Part shown: one piece after another, positions 17,633 through 26,048 of the stretch
How positions within the stretch are numbered: position 1 is the first letter of the stretch
How the letters are laid out: every line of letters begins with the position of its first letter
From: an archaeon
GTDB lineage: Archaea > Nanobdellota > Nanobdellia > Pacearchaeales > GW2011-AR1
Reading direction: 5' to 3'
Assembly: GCA_018651925.1 (NCBI GenBank)
Contig: JABIDC010000006.1
Location: forward strand, 1 to 34,592
DNA: 34,592 bases
Translations under genes and position numbers: made by a program
Notes under the pieces: model-generated
Databases searched by the model: none
What the model was told of the DNA's origin: nothing
What the model saw: the letters and a program-made list of their open reading frames with translations, nothing else

Positions 17633-18139
17633 ATGGTACAAACAAAAAAAATGAACGAGTCTGTTTTTGCAAAAATCTTAAAAGATTTTACTGTAACAGG
17701 TGAATTAATTCGTGCAAGACAAGATGAAAAACAAGCTATTTTAGATGAATTTGCTTCGGAAAACAAGAGGTTTTATTTTGGAAAGATTTCTGAGAATGCT
17801 TTGGCATCTTCAGTTAAAAAAACAAACAAGGAACTAATGCGCTTAGATAAAGATATTCGGAGGTTAATTGTGCGTGCAAAATCTCTTTCAGATACTGCAA
17901 AAAAATTAACTGCAAATCAGGCACCAACTATTTTTAAGGCAACTCTTTCTGGAGTTTCTTCAGGAGCTAAGAAAAAGAAAGTTACAAAGAAGAAGGTAGT
18001 TAAGAAAAAATCTACAAAAAGAAAACCGGCAAAGAAGAAAGTTGTAAAAAAGAAAGTAGTTAAGAAAAAAGCAGTTTTAACAAAGACAGCAAGAAAAAAA
18101 GAATTAGCTCTCGATAGAAAATTTTCTAAAAAGAAATAA
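17633..18139 (+). CDS. Lys-rich, histone H1-like tailed protein
   Basis: C-terminal KKKKVTKKKVVKKKSTKRKPAKKKVVKKKVVKKK repeats after a helical N-terminal domain. Confidence 0.6.
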   Translation: MVQTKKMNESVFAKILKDFTVTGELIRARQDEKQAILDEFASENKRFYFGKISENALASSVKKTNKELMRLDKDIRRLIVRAKSLSDTAKKLTANQAPTIFKATLSGVSSGAKKKKVTKKKVVKKKSTKRKPAKKKVVKKKVVKKKAVLTKTARKKELALDRKFSKKK

Positions 18140-18180
18140 TTCGATATATTTTATTTTTTATTTTTTAAATTATAATTTAT

Positions 18181-18199
18181 TCAAGGCGTTTTGCCTTGA
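18181..18199. terminator. Stem-loop tcaaggc-gtttt-gccttga between convergent genes
   Basis: Perfect 7-bp inverted repeat. Confidence 0.5.
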
Positions 18200-18284
18200 A
18201 AAATTTAATACAATGCAACTGCGTTGTGATAATTATTTTTTAAAAAAATCCAATCAAAAATTAGTTTATTTAATTATTTCATCA

Positions 18285-18310
18285 TGCGAAGCGACAGTGT
18301 TCGGCGAGCA
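18285..18310. repeat. Dispersed 26-bp GC-rich repeat, copy 2 (tgcgaagcgacagtgttcggcgagca)
   Basis: 22/26 identical to 12124-12149. Confidence 0.8.
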
Positions 18311-18360
18311 TGCGCAAAAATTTATACTTGAGACAAAACGAAAGTTAGAAATTTTTGTTG

Positions 18361-18390
18361 ATGAAGACGCTTCAATTACTTCGTCTTCAT
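18361..18390. terminator. 9-bp perfect inverted repeat atgaagacg...cgtcttcat overlapping the 3' end of the TrmB gene
   Basis: Direct reading; 12-nt loop. Confidence 0.4.
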
Positions 18391-19179
18391 TTCTTTCCAA
18401 GCCAAGTCAAATAATTGTTCTAATGCAAGAGCAAAGAATTCTGTACTAATCCAAACTCCTAAATCATAATTTGGATGGAATTTTTCATCATTAAGAACCA
18501 TGAACATTAGTTGTGAAGAGTCAATTACTACAAATCTTGCTTGAATCTTTTCCATATTTCTTACTTCTGCAACTGCTTTTAGTTCTTTTGCAATTTTCAT
18601 ATTATTTTTATCAATTGGGGCAGCAATTCTAATTTTTACTCCTCTCTTTTTTGCTTGTTCGAAACTTGGCATCAATGCTTCAAATTTTCTATTTATTCCT
18701 TCACTTGTTGTAACAATAGTTATTGTTTTTTCTGCTTCACGTAGCATCATGTCTATATGATTATACAAATTTTGTCTTCCTTTCAAACTTCCAGATAAAT
18801 CACTTGGTTCAACAAATTTAATCCCCTTTGTAAATAATCCAGATAATTCTTCTAAAACTTCATCTCCCTTTAATTTTTCTAATCTTTTTGTTTTCTCCTT
18901 TGCATCAACCATTAAATTTTTCTTAACTCTTTCAACAACTTCTTCTGGTTTTATTGCAACAAACTTAATTGGTTTTCCAAGTTTCATCACAATGAATCCT
19001 TTTTTTTCTAAAGATTCTAAGATATCATATGTTCTTGATCGTGGAACATCAGAAATTGTGGATAATTCTCCGGCAGTAGAAGTGCCACGAGAAAGAAGAG
19101 CCGTCCAAACTTTTACCTCATAAAGATTCAAATCAAATATTTTTCGAAGCCTTCCTAAAAATTCATCCTTTACTATCAT
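18376..19179 (-). CDS. TrmB-family transcriptional regulator
   Basis: LYEVKVWTALLSRGTSTAGELSTISDVPRSRTYDILESLEKKGFIV HTH plus PLD-like sensor region. Confidence 0.9.
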   Translation of the reverse strand: MIVKDEFLGRLRKIFDLNLYEVKVWTALLSRGTSTAGELSTISDVPRSRTYDILESLEKKGFIVMKLGKPIKFVAIKPEEVVERVKKNLMVDAKEKTKRLEKLKGDEVLEELSGLFTKGIKFVEPSDLSGSLKGRQNLYNHIDMMLREAEKTITIVTTSEGINRKFEALMPSFEQAKKRGVKIRIAAPIDKNNMKIAKELKAVAEVRNMEKIQARFVVIDSSQLMFMVLNDEKFHPNYDLGVWISTEFFALALEQLFDLAWKEMKTK

Positions 19180-19219
19180 AGTTATTTGTTGGGTTTTTTT
19201 CTTTTTAAACTTTGTTATA

Positions 19220-19248
19220 ATAAAAAGGGGTAACCAATTTCCACCCCT
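19220..19248 (-). terminator. Terminator-like hairpin after ileS (aggggtggaaattggttacccct then TTTTTATTAT)
   Basis: 6-bp perfect stem and T-run just past the ileS stop codon. Confidence 0.5.
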
Positions 19249-22102
19249 AGTTAGGAGTGTTTATCTGTATTATTCCCTCTTTTTCCTTAACCTTAAAGTT
19301 AATGTTATTTTTAAATTTATTCTTCTTTTCCGTCGCAATATTCAAATCTTTTGCATTCGTCCGTTCTTTTAAAAATCCTTTTTGAGTTTCAATAATTTTT
19401 TTAAAATCTTTATCTATTACAATGTTTATGTCAACTAAGTCTTCTTTATTCAATCCAATTTTTTTTCTAGCAGATTGAACAAGTCTTGAAATTTCCCGAG
19501 CATACCCTTCCGCTTCCAATTCAGGGGTCAAATTAAAATCTAATTCGATAGATAATTGCTCCTCAGAACTTTCTAAAACTTTCAACGTTTTAACATTTAA
19601 TTCTTGTTTTATAATTTCTTGAAGTTCTTTTTCTCCTTCTAAAAAAGCTTTCTTGTAAGAAATTGTTGCAAGAGCAAGAGGCCATTTTAATCCAATACGA
19701 TTTTGATCACGATGTCTTAGTCCTTGAGAAACAACTTCCCGAACATTTATCATTTTATCTTCTAAATCTTGATTAATTAATTTCTTGTCAAATTTTGGCC
19801 AATCTTCTAAATGAACTGACTTTTCTTCATTAGTTAAATTTTGATAAATTGTTTCCGAGATAAATGGCATAATTGGAGCAACCACTTTAGATAATTTTTC
19901 TAAAACATACCTCAACGTTTTTCTGGCAGATTTATCCTCTGAATTGAATCTTTCTCTAGAATTTCGTACATACCAAGTAGATAAATCGTCCACATATTTA
20001 CGAATCGAAGAACAGGCCTTAATTGTATTATAGTTCTCTAAATTTTCTTTAACTTCTTGAGACATTTTTTCGGTTAATGAAATAATCCATTGATCCATTA
20101 AATTTTTTGAAGGTTCATAGTTTTCATCTCCTTCTTTTTTATACATAGAATAAAAATTATTCACGTTGTAAATTAAAACAAGAACTTTCTTGTAAATTTC
20201 TTCCATTCCCTTTTCAGAAAAATTAAAATTGTCTGCGTTCATTAAGGGGGAAGAAAGCAAATAAAATCTTAGTGTGTCTGCACCATATTTTTCAACAATT
20301 TCTAAGGGGTCTTTAAAGTTCTTTTTTGATTTACTCATCTTTTGACCATCTTCTGCAAGAATTGTTCCAGTTGTTAAAACATTTTCAAAAGGAATTTTAT
20401 CAAACAAAATTGCAGATAAAGTCATCATGTAATAAAACCACGCACGTGTTTGCCCAATATATTCTACAACAAATTGAGCAGGAAAATTTTTATCAAAAAA
20501 TTCTTTGTTTTCAAAGGGGTAGTGAAATTGGGCAAAAGTCATAGAACCAGATTCAAACCAACAATCTAATACTTCTGGAATTCTAGAATATTCTTCTCCT
20601 TTGATTTCAAATTTAACTTCATCTAAGAAATCTTTATGCAAATCAATTTCTCCTGCAGGTAAATTCTTCGCATTCTTTTTTAATTCTTCAATTGAACCAA
20701 CAACTTTTATTTTTCCAGATTTAGATTTCCAAATTGGAATGGCAGTTGCCCAATACCTGTTTCGAGTAATGTTCCAATCCGGAGCAGTAGAAATATTATG
20801 TTTCATTCGGCCTTCTTTCAAAAATTCTGGAATCCAATTAATTTCCATATTTAATTCTTGTAATCGGTCTTTTATTTTTTGAATATCCACAAACCAAGCA
20901 GGAAGTGCACGATACATTAATTTTGTATCACATCTATAACAAAAAGGATATTCATGTTCCATCTTTCTAGACATTATTGCCTTGCCGGATTTTTTTAATT
21001 CAATAACAATTTTTTCATTTGTGTCGTGAATATATTCTCCATCATAATCAGTTACTTCTGAAGTAAAATTTCCCTTTTCATCAACTGGCTGAACCATTGG
21101 AATTTTGTATTTTCTACAAATAACATTATCTTCTTCTCCAAAAGCAGGAGCAGTGTGAACAATTCCTGTTCCATCTTCTGCAGTTACAAAATCTGCAACT
21201 AAAATTTTGAAAGCATTTGTTGTATCTTTAAAATAAGGGTAAAGAGGTTCATATTCAATTCCTTCAAGTTCCTTTCCCAAAACAGTTTTTGTAATTTCAT
21301 ATTCCTCTTCTGTTTTGTAAAAATTTCCAATTAATTCCTTGGCCATCAGATAAGTATTTCCATCTGCTTTATCTTTTACAAAAGAATATTCTAATTTTGG
21401 TCCAACCGCCAAAGCTAAATTTGAAGGCAAGGTCCAAGGAGTGGTTGTCCAGGCAATAGCAGATGTATTCTTTTTTCCTTTTAATTTAAATTTAACAGTA
21501 ACAGTAAGATCTTTTACAATTTTATAGGAATTATCCATCGCAATTTCAGACTTTGCCAAGGGGGTTGAACAACGAGGGCAATACATTAAGATTTTTTCTC
21601 CTTCGTATAAATAGCCTTTATCATAAAGTTGTTTAAATGCCCACCACACTGATTCAATATAGTTGGTGTTCATTGTTTTATAGCCTTTATTAAAATCAAC
21701 CCATCGGCCAATTCTATCTACATATTTTTCCCATTCATCTGCAAATGTCAAAACCTTGCTTCTACAATAATTATTAAATTTCCTAACTCCCATTTCTTCA
21801 ATTTCATCTTTTGAGTTGATCTTCAGTTCCTTTTCTGCAATATTTTCAACAGGCAATCCATGACAATCCCATCCCCAATTCCGATTAACAAGTCTTCCTT
21901 GCATTGTGAAAAATCTGGGGAAAACATCTTTTAGGACTGAAGCAAGTAAATGTCCGTAGTGTGGCAACCCAGTTGCAAAAGGGGGGCCATCATAGAAGAT
22001 ATATGGCTTTCCGTTTTTTGTTTTTTCTAATGATTTTTGGAAAGTATTATCTTTATCCCAAAATTCAAGAATCTTATTTTCAACTTCATTAATTTCTGCC
22101 AT
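19247..22102 (-). CDS. ileS: Isoleucyl-tRNA synthetase
   Basis: FYDGPPFATGLPHYGHLLASVLKDV (HIGH), NRNWGWDCHGLPVE, DGQKMSKSKKNFKDP (KMSKS). Confidence 0.97.
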   Translation of the reverse strand: MAEINEVENKILEFWDKDNTFQKSLEKTKNGKPYIFYDGPPFATGLPHYGHLLASVLKDVFPRFFTMQGRLVNRNWGWDCHGLPVENIAEKELKINSKDEIEEMGVRKFNNYCRSKVLTFADEWEKYVDRIGRWVDFNKGYKTMNTNYIESVWWAFKQLYDKGYLYEGEKILMYCPRCSTPLAKSEIAMDNSYKIVKDLTVTVKFKLKGKKNTSAIAWTTTPWTLPSNLALAVGPKLEYSFVKDKADGNTYLMAKELIGNFYKTEEEYEITKTVLGKELEGIEYEPLYPYFKDTTNAFKILVADFVTAEDGTGIVHTAPAFGEEDNVICRKYKIPMVQPVDEKGNFTSEVTDYDGEYIHDTNEKIVIELKKSGKAIMSRKMEHEYPFCYRCDTKLMYRALPAWFVDIQKIKDRLQELNMEINWIPEFLKEGRMKHNISTAPDWNITRNRYWATAIPIWKSKSGKIKVVGSIEELKKNAKNLPAGEIDLHKDFLDEVKFEIKGEEYSRIPEVLDCWFESGSMTFAQFHYPFENKEFFDKNFPAQFVVEYIGQTRAWFYYMMTLSAILFDKIPFENVLTTGTILAEDGQKMSKSKKNFKDPLEIVEKYGADTLRFYLLSSPLMNADNFNFSEKGMEEIYKKVLVLIYNVNNFYSMYKKEGDENYEPSKNLMDQWIISLTEKMSQEVKENLENYNTIKACSSIRKYVDDLSTWYVRNSRERFNSEDKSARKTLRYVLEKLSKVVAPIMPFISETIYQNLTNEEKSVHLEDWPKFDKKLINQDLEDKMINVREVVSQGLRHRDQNRIGLKWPLALATISYKKAFLEGEKELQEIIKQELNVKTLKVLESSEEQLSIELDFNLTPELEAEGYAREISRLVQSARKKIGLNKEDLVDINIVIDKDFKKIIETQKGFLKERTNAKDLNIATEKKNKFKNNINFKVKEKEGIIQINTPN

Positions 22103-22143
22103 GAAAAATTAAGTTTTGTAGTGTTTTTAAATTTTAGGAAAAT

Positions 22144-23121
22144 TTAATTAGAATCTCTTTTATTATAATAGTTTTGAAATTGTCTAACTTTTTGAACATG
22201 TCTAGTTTGACTACAATTTGGTTCAGGAGTTCCAGAGTTATATGCTGAAATTGCTTTGTCCCAAGTTCCAAATCTTTTATGTAAATCTTGTAAAAATTTT
22301 CCTCCGGCATCAATTGCTTTTGGAACATGAAACCTTTCATCAAGTTTAGATAATTCCTCATAGCTATAACCATGGCTTCTTGCAAGTTCTCTTAACTTTG
22401 ATCCATGTGTGCTATCTGCCCCAGTAACATTCGATTCTCCCCAAACATCCAACCCATATTGTCTTGCAGTTCCAGGTTGAAACATCATAATTCCTGCGCC
22501 CGCATCGTTTCTTTTTGGAAGTTGAGTCGGATTCCCATAACTTTCTTGCATAATTGTTCCAGCAATAACTCCTTTTTCAATTCCATATTTTTTTTCAACA
22601 GAATCAATTACGTCATCCCATCTGTAAGTTCTATCAAATCTTCCCTGGGAAGTATGTTTATCATTAGCAATAATTTCAATAATTGATGGTTTTTCTCTTG
22701 GTTCTTGAAATGTTTCACCGGAAGTATCACTAATAACTTCTTCTGCTTGTTCATTATATTTGGATTTAATGGAATTATAGACAGATTTAATATCTAAAGC
22801 AACATCTTTCCCAAGATTTGTTCCAAGCAAAGCGGCAATTCCGAGATGGGTAACCATGGCAAGTGTTGAAAGTCTTGAAGCATTCTTTTTTCTAGCAAAT
22901 TTTTTCTTTCCCCTAATTTTTTTACTTAATTTTGTATTAAGTTTACTTTTATTTAGTGCAAAAATTGAAGCTCCAGCCCCTAAAGCAACAAGACCTGTTG
23001 TGGCATCGCTAACATCTGTAGAATTAAGATATTTAATTCCTTCAATTGCTCCAGCCCCAAGACTAACATTTGTTGCTGTGCTAATTGTACCATTAATTAA
23101 TTTTTCTAATTTTTTTCCCAT
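22144..23121 (-). CDS. Membrane protein with C-terminal SLT (lytic transglycosylase/lysozyme-fold) domain
   Basis: GVIAGTIMQESYGNPTQL (catalytic Glu), DAGAGIMMFQPGTARQYG, WDKAISAYNSG; hydrophobic N-terminal region. Confidence 0.85.
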   Translation of the reverse strand: MGKKLEKLINGTISTATNVSLGAGAIEGIKYLNSTDVSDATTGLVALGAGASIFALNKSKLNTKLSKKIRGKKKFARKKNASRLSTLAMVTHLGIAALLGTNLGKDVALDIKSVYNSIKSKYNEQAEEVISDTSGETFQEPREKPSIIEIIANDKHTSQGRFDRTYRWDDVIDSVEKKYGIEKGVIAGTIMQESYGNPTQLPKRNDAGAGIMMFQPGTARQYGLDVWGESNVTGADSTHGSKLRELARSHGYSYEELSKLDERFHVPKAIDAGGKFLQDLHKRFGTWDKAISAYNSGTPEPNCSQTRHVQKVRQFQNYYNKRDSN

Positions 23122-23260
23122 AGAAAATAAAGAAAATTTTCCTATAAAAAGCTTTTGTTTTGTTATTTCTAAGAAATAGTAACAGATTAAACCATTTTTG
23201 TGGAATGGAGGAAAATTCCAGTGGCATAATTTATTTAAAGAAAATTTTATTTCGAAAAAT

Positions 23261-23851
23261 ATGCCAAGTATATTTGTGAGGCCAGGAGTAATTGAAGGTT
23301 TTGCGGGGCCAATGAAATCTGGAAAGAGTTCAGCTTTATTAAAAAGAGTTGATCCTTTGAGATGGATTCATGGAAAAAGCTTTATTGGATTTAAGCCAGA
23401 AACAGACAATAGGGAAAAGCATTGCAGGTCTACTGAAAATTTTATCGGGTGGATTAATATTCCTTCGGATAATCCCGAAAAAATTTTTGAACATGTTACA
23501 CAGACTCATGATTTAATTGTAATTGATGAAATACAATTCTTTAATAAAAAAATTGTAGGAGTTATTTTAAAATTGCAAAAATTAATGAAAAATATAATTT
23601 TTGCAGGATTAGATAGAGATTTTCGGGGAGAACCTTTTGGATCAATGGAACAATTAATGTTCCATACAAATGAATTAACCAAACTTTATGCAATTTGTAA
23701 TCAATGTGGAGAGCCAGCATATTATACTCAAAGATTGATTGATGGAGAACCTGCCCCTTATGGCGCCCCAATCGTTTCAATTGAAGGTAAAGGAAAAAAG
23801 GAAGAATATGAAGCAAGATGTTTCAAACACCACATTGTTCCAAGAGAATAA
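23261..23851 (+). CDS. tdk: Thymidine kinase
   Basis: GVIEGFAGPMKSGKSSALLKRV (P-loop), DLIVIDEIQFF, FAGLDRDFRGEPFG, CNQCGEPAYYTQR Zn site; ATG at 23261 preferred over ORF start at 23198. Confidence 0.93.
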   Translation: MPSIFVRPGVIEGFAGPMKSGKSSALLKRVDPLRWIHGKSFIGFKPETDNREKHCRSTENFIGWINIPSDNPEKIFEHVTQTHDLIVIDEIQFFNKKIVGVILKLQKLMKNIIFAGLDRDFRGEPFGSMEQLMFHTNELTKLYAICNQCGEPAYYTQRLIDGEPAPYGAPIVSIEGKGKKEEYEARCFKHHIVPRE

Positions 23852-23853
23852 CC

Positions 23854-24576
23854 TTACTTCTGGCTTAACATTTCTAAAGCTTCTTTCTCAACAAAATGCA
23901 TTTTAGAAGGAATAATTAAACAAAAAGGTTTTCGAACATTATCAAATTCTTCTAGTTCTTGAATTGTTTTATAAAATATTTTTCCCTTTCCAGTTCCAAG
24001 GCTTTGACAAACAATTATTTTTTTAAGTGTAATCTCATGTTCTTTTGCAGAAACTTTTAGTTCTTTTATTGCGTCTTGAATATCTAATCCAATGTCTGTT
24101 AAAATTAAACTATGTGCATTCATACTCATATTTTCTTGAACAATTTTCATAAAACTGGTTGGGGTAAAGCTTTTTTTCCAAGCAGGCATTGAAGTAACTT
24201 TCCCAAATTTGTAAACTTGCAATCCTGTTTCAGCAATTGCATCAAAAATAGAAGCTCCGTGAATAATTTTATATTTAACTTTCATTCTCTTTGCTTCTTG
24301 AATCAAACTAATATGTGTTGTAGCAGACAAAGGACTACCATAGATTAAAATTACAATATTATTTTTCTTTGCTTCATCAACAATTTCCAAACTTTCAACT
24401 TTCTCTCGATTTGCCAAATGAATTTTCTTTTGAATTACTTCTTGGATTTGGCCAAAAGTATATGGAAAATCAACAGTATAATCTTCTAAATAAATTTTTT
24501 TTGCTCGTTCCACTGCTTCCATTCCTTCTTTTGAAATTGATTTACAATCAAGACCTAATCCTACCAAGTATAACAT
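23854..24576 (-). CDS. dphB: Diphthine synthase
   Basis: MLYLVGLGLDCKSISKEGMEAVERAKKIYLEDYT; IVILIYGSPLSATTHISLI; HGASIFDAIAETGLQVYKFGKVTSMP. Confidence 0.93.
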   Translation of the reverse strand: MLYLVGLGLDCKSISKEGMEAVERAKKIYLEDYTVDFPYTFGQIQEVIQKKIHLANREKVESLEIVDEAKKNNIVILIYGSPLSATTHISLIQEAKRMKVKYKIIHGASIFDAIAETGLQVYKFGKVTSMPAWKKSFTPTSFMKIVQENMSMNAHSLILTDIGLDIQDAIKELKVSAKEHEITLKKIIVCQSLGTGKGKIFYKTIQELEEFDNVRKPFCLIIPSKMHFVEKEALEMLSQK

Positions 24577-24613
24577 AAAAAAATTAGAGAAATTACATTT
24601 ATTAAGCTTGGGG

Positions 24614-24853
24614 TTAATCTTTTTCAGAACCAATACAGAGAGAATCAGAGTCTGTCCCACAAGAAGAATAAGTAAGATCTTCACTCCACCAAAAATCATT
24701 CGAAACATCATTTAACTCTTTTATCAAATCAGAATTAACTTCTCCTGTACCTGGATAAAAAAAGTTAGACTTTGCAAAGAAAGTTGCAGAAACCATGAAT
24801 GAAGCAATCATAAGTATGATTAAAACTATTGTCCAAGTGAGTTTTTTATTCAT
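24614..24853 (-). CDS. Small membrane-anchored protein
   Basis: MNKKLTWTIVLIILMIASFMVSATFF; start trimmed to 24853; acctcc (GGAGGT) upstream. Confidence 0.55.
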   Translation of the reverse strand: MNKKLTWTIVLIILMIASFMVSATFFAKSNFFYPGTGEVNSDLIKELNDVSNDFWWSEDLTYSSCGTDSDSLCIGSEKD

Positions 24854-25619
24854 TTTTACCTCCAAATGCTTTTTTGTGTAAACCAAAATACCATTTAACT
24901 CCTTTAAAGAAAGCTTTTCCAACTTGGACTGAAGCAAGTGAAATTAAGGCCCCGAATGAACTAACTCCAATTCCAGAAAATAAGCTCGCGGAAAATAAAT
25001 TTCTTAAGTCTTCACTAATTGTAGAAAAAAGCATTGTAATTGAAGTAGAGAAAATAATTAATCCAGAAAGAGAGATTGCAATACCGCTGATGAATAAGCT
25101 AAAGATTGCACCCAACAAAGAAAAAAATACTGCAATAAAAACAAATAAATCCAAGAAACTTAACAAAACAATTTTCCAAGCATTTCTTCCTTTCTTTTTG
25201 GATGGAACTTCTTTTGTTTTCTTTTGCTCTTTTTTTTCAGATAATCTTTTTTTTGGGTTAAAGAATTTTTTAATGCTTTCTCTAATAAACGGAATTTCAT
25301 CATTAATTCTTTTAATTATTTTTTTGATAAATTTCTTTGTTTCAACAAATATTTCAACAACTCTTGATTCAAGAGGAATTTCTTTTTGATCTTTTTTTAA
25401 TTCTATTCGAACTTCTCGTGCAATTTCTTTTGGGTTTCCAAGAGATTTTGCAATTTCAGTTTCTTTTCTTTTTTCTTTTTTTCCCATTTTAAAATGTTCT
25501 TCATAATCTTCCAAAATTTCTTTCATATCTTCTGCAGGAATTCCAATCAAGTGATCTTTTAATTCTTCTAGAAATTTTTTTCTACCTCGAAGAGGTTCTC
25601 GTGACCTTTGGTTATTCAT
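24846..25619 (-). CDS. DUF1700/HAAS-like membrane protein paired with PadR
   Basis: FLEELKDHLIGIPAEDMKEILEDYEEHFKMG...EIAKSLGNPKEIAREVRIE N-terminal domain plus TM segments; overlaps padR. Confidence 0.75.
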   Translation of the reverse strand: MNNQRSREPLRGRKKFLEELKDHLIGIPAEDMKEILEDYEEHFKMGKKEKRKETEIAKSLGNPKEIAREVRIELKKDQKEIPLESRVVEIFVETKKFIKKIIKRINDEIPFIRESIKKFFNPKKRLSEKKEQKKTKEVPSKKKGRNAWKIVLLSFLDLFVFIAVFFSLLGAIFSLFISGIAISLSGLIIFSTSITMLFSTISEDLRNLFSASLFSGIGVSSFGALISLASVQVGKAFFKGVKWYFGLHKKAFGGKNE

Positions 25620-25921
25620 TTTAGTATTTTATTTACTTTGATAGTAAATTCTTTCCATCCTAAATTTAATTCTTTACTTTTCATTTTTCCTTTCTTTGTA
25701 AGGGAGTAATATTTCCTTGAAGGTCCTTCCTTTGATTCAGCAAGATATGTTTGAAGCAATTCTTCTTTTTTTAATCTCCTTAATATCGGGTAAAGTGTAC
25801 CCTCCGAGATTGCAATATCTTTGGAAATCTTTTGTACTAATTTATATCCATAATAATCCTCTTTTTCAAGGATGGACAAGACGCACAAATCCATTACTCC
25901 TTTTTTAAATTGTGTGTCCAT
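25616..25921 (-). CDS. PadR-family transcriptional regulator
   Basis: MDLCVLSILEKEDYYGYKLVQKISKDIAISEGTLYPILRRLKKEELLQTYLAESKEGPSRKYYSLTKKGK. Confidence 0.93.
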   Translation of the reverse strand: MDTQFKKGVMDLCVLSILEKEDYYGYKLVQKISKDIAISEGTLYPILRRLKKEELLQTYLAESKEGPSRKYYSLTKKGKMKSKELNLGWKEFTIKVNKILK

Positions 25922-25939
25922 GTTTCATTTTATGTGTAT

Positions 25940-25948
25940 TACTTAGTA
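25940..25948. promoter_or_regulatory. Possible PadR operator (TACTTAGTA) between TATA-like tttatata and the padR start
   Basis: 9-bp palindrome ~20 nt upstream of ATG; TATA-like element at about 25967-25975. Confidence 0.35.
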
Positions 25949-26048
25949 CTTTGTGATGCATAGTAGTATATAAATGTTTTGTAAAATTCATAGAGATAAT
26001 TTTCGAAAGAATTTAAGTGAAGTCTTAAAAATAAATTAATTTAAGAAT

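Noticed and set aside
18213-18449. 78-aa plus-strand ORF across the intergenic repeat region
   Set aside because: It reads through the hairpins and 26-bp repeat and then antisense through TrmB; better explained as noncoding.
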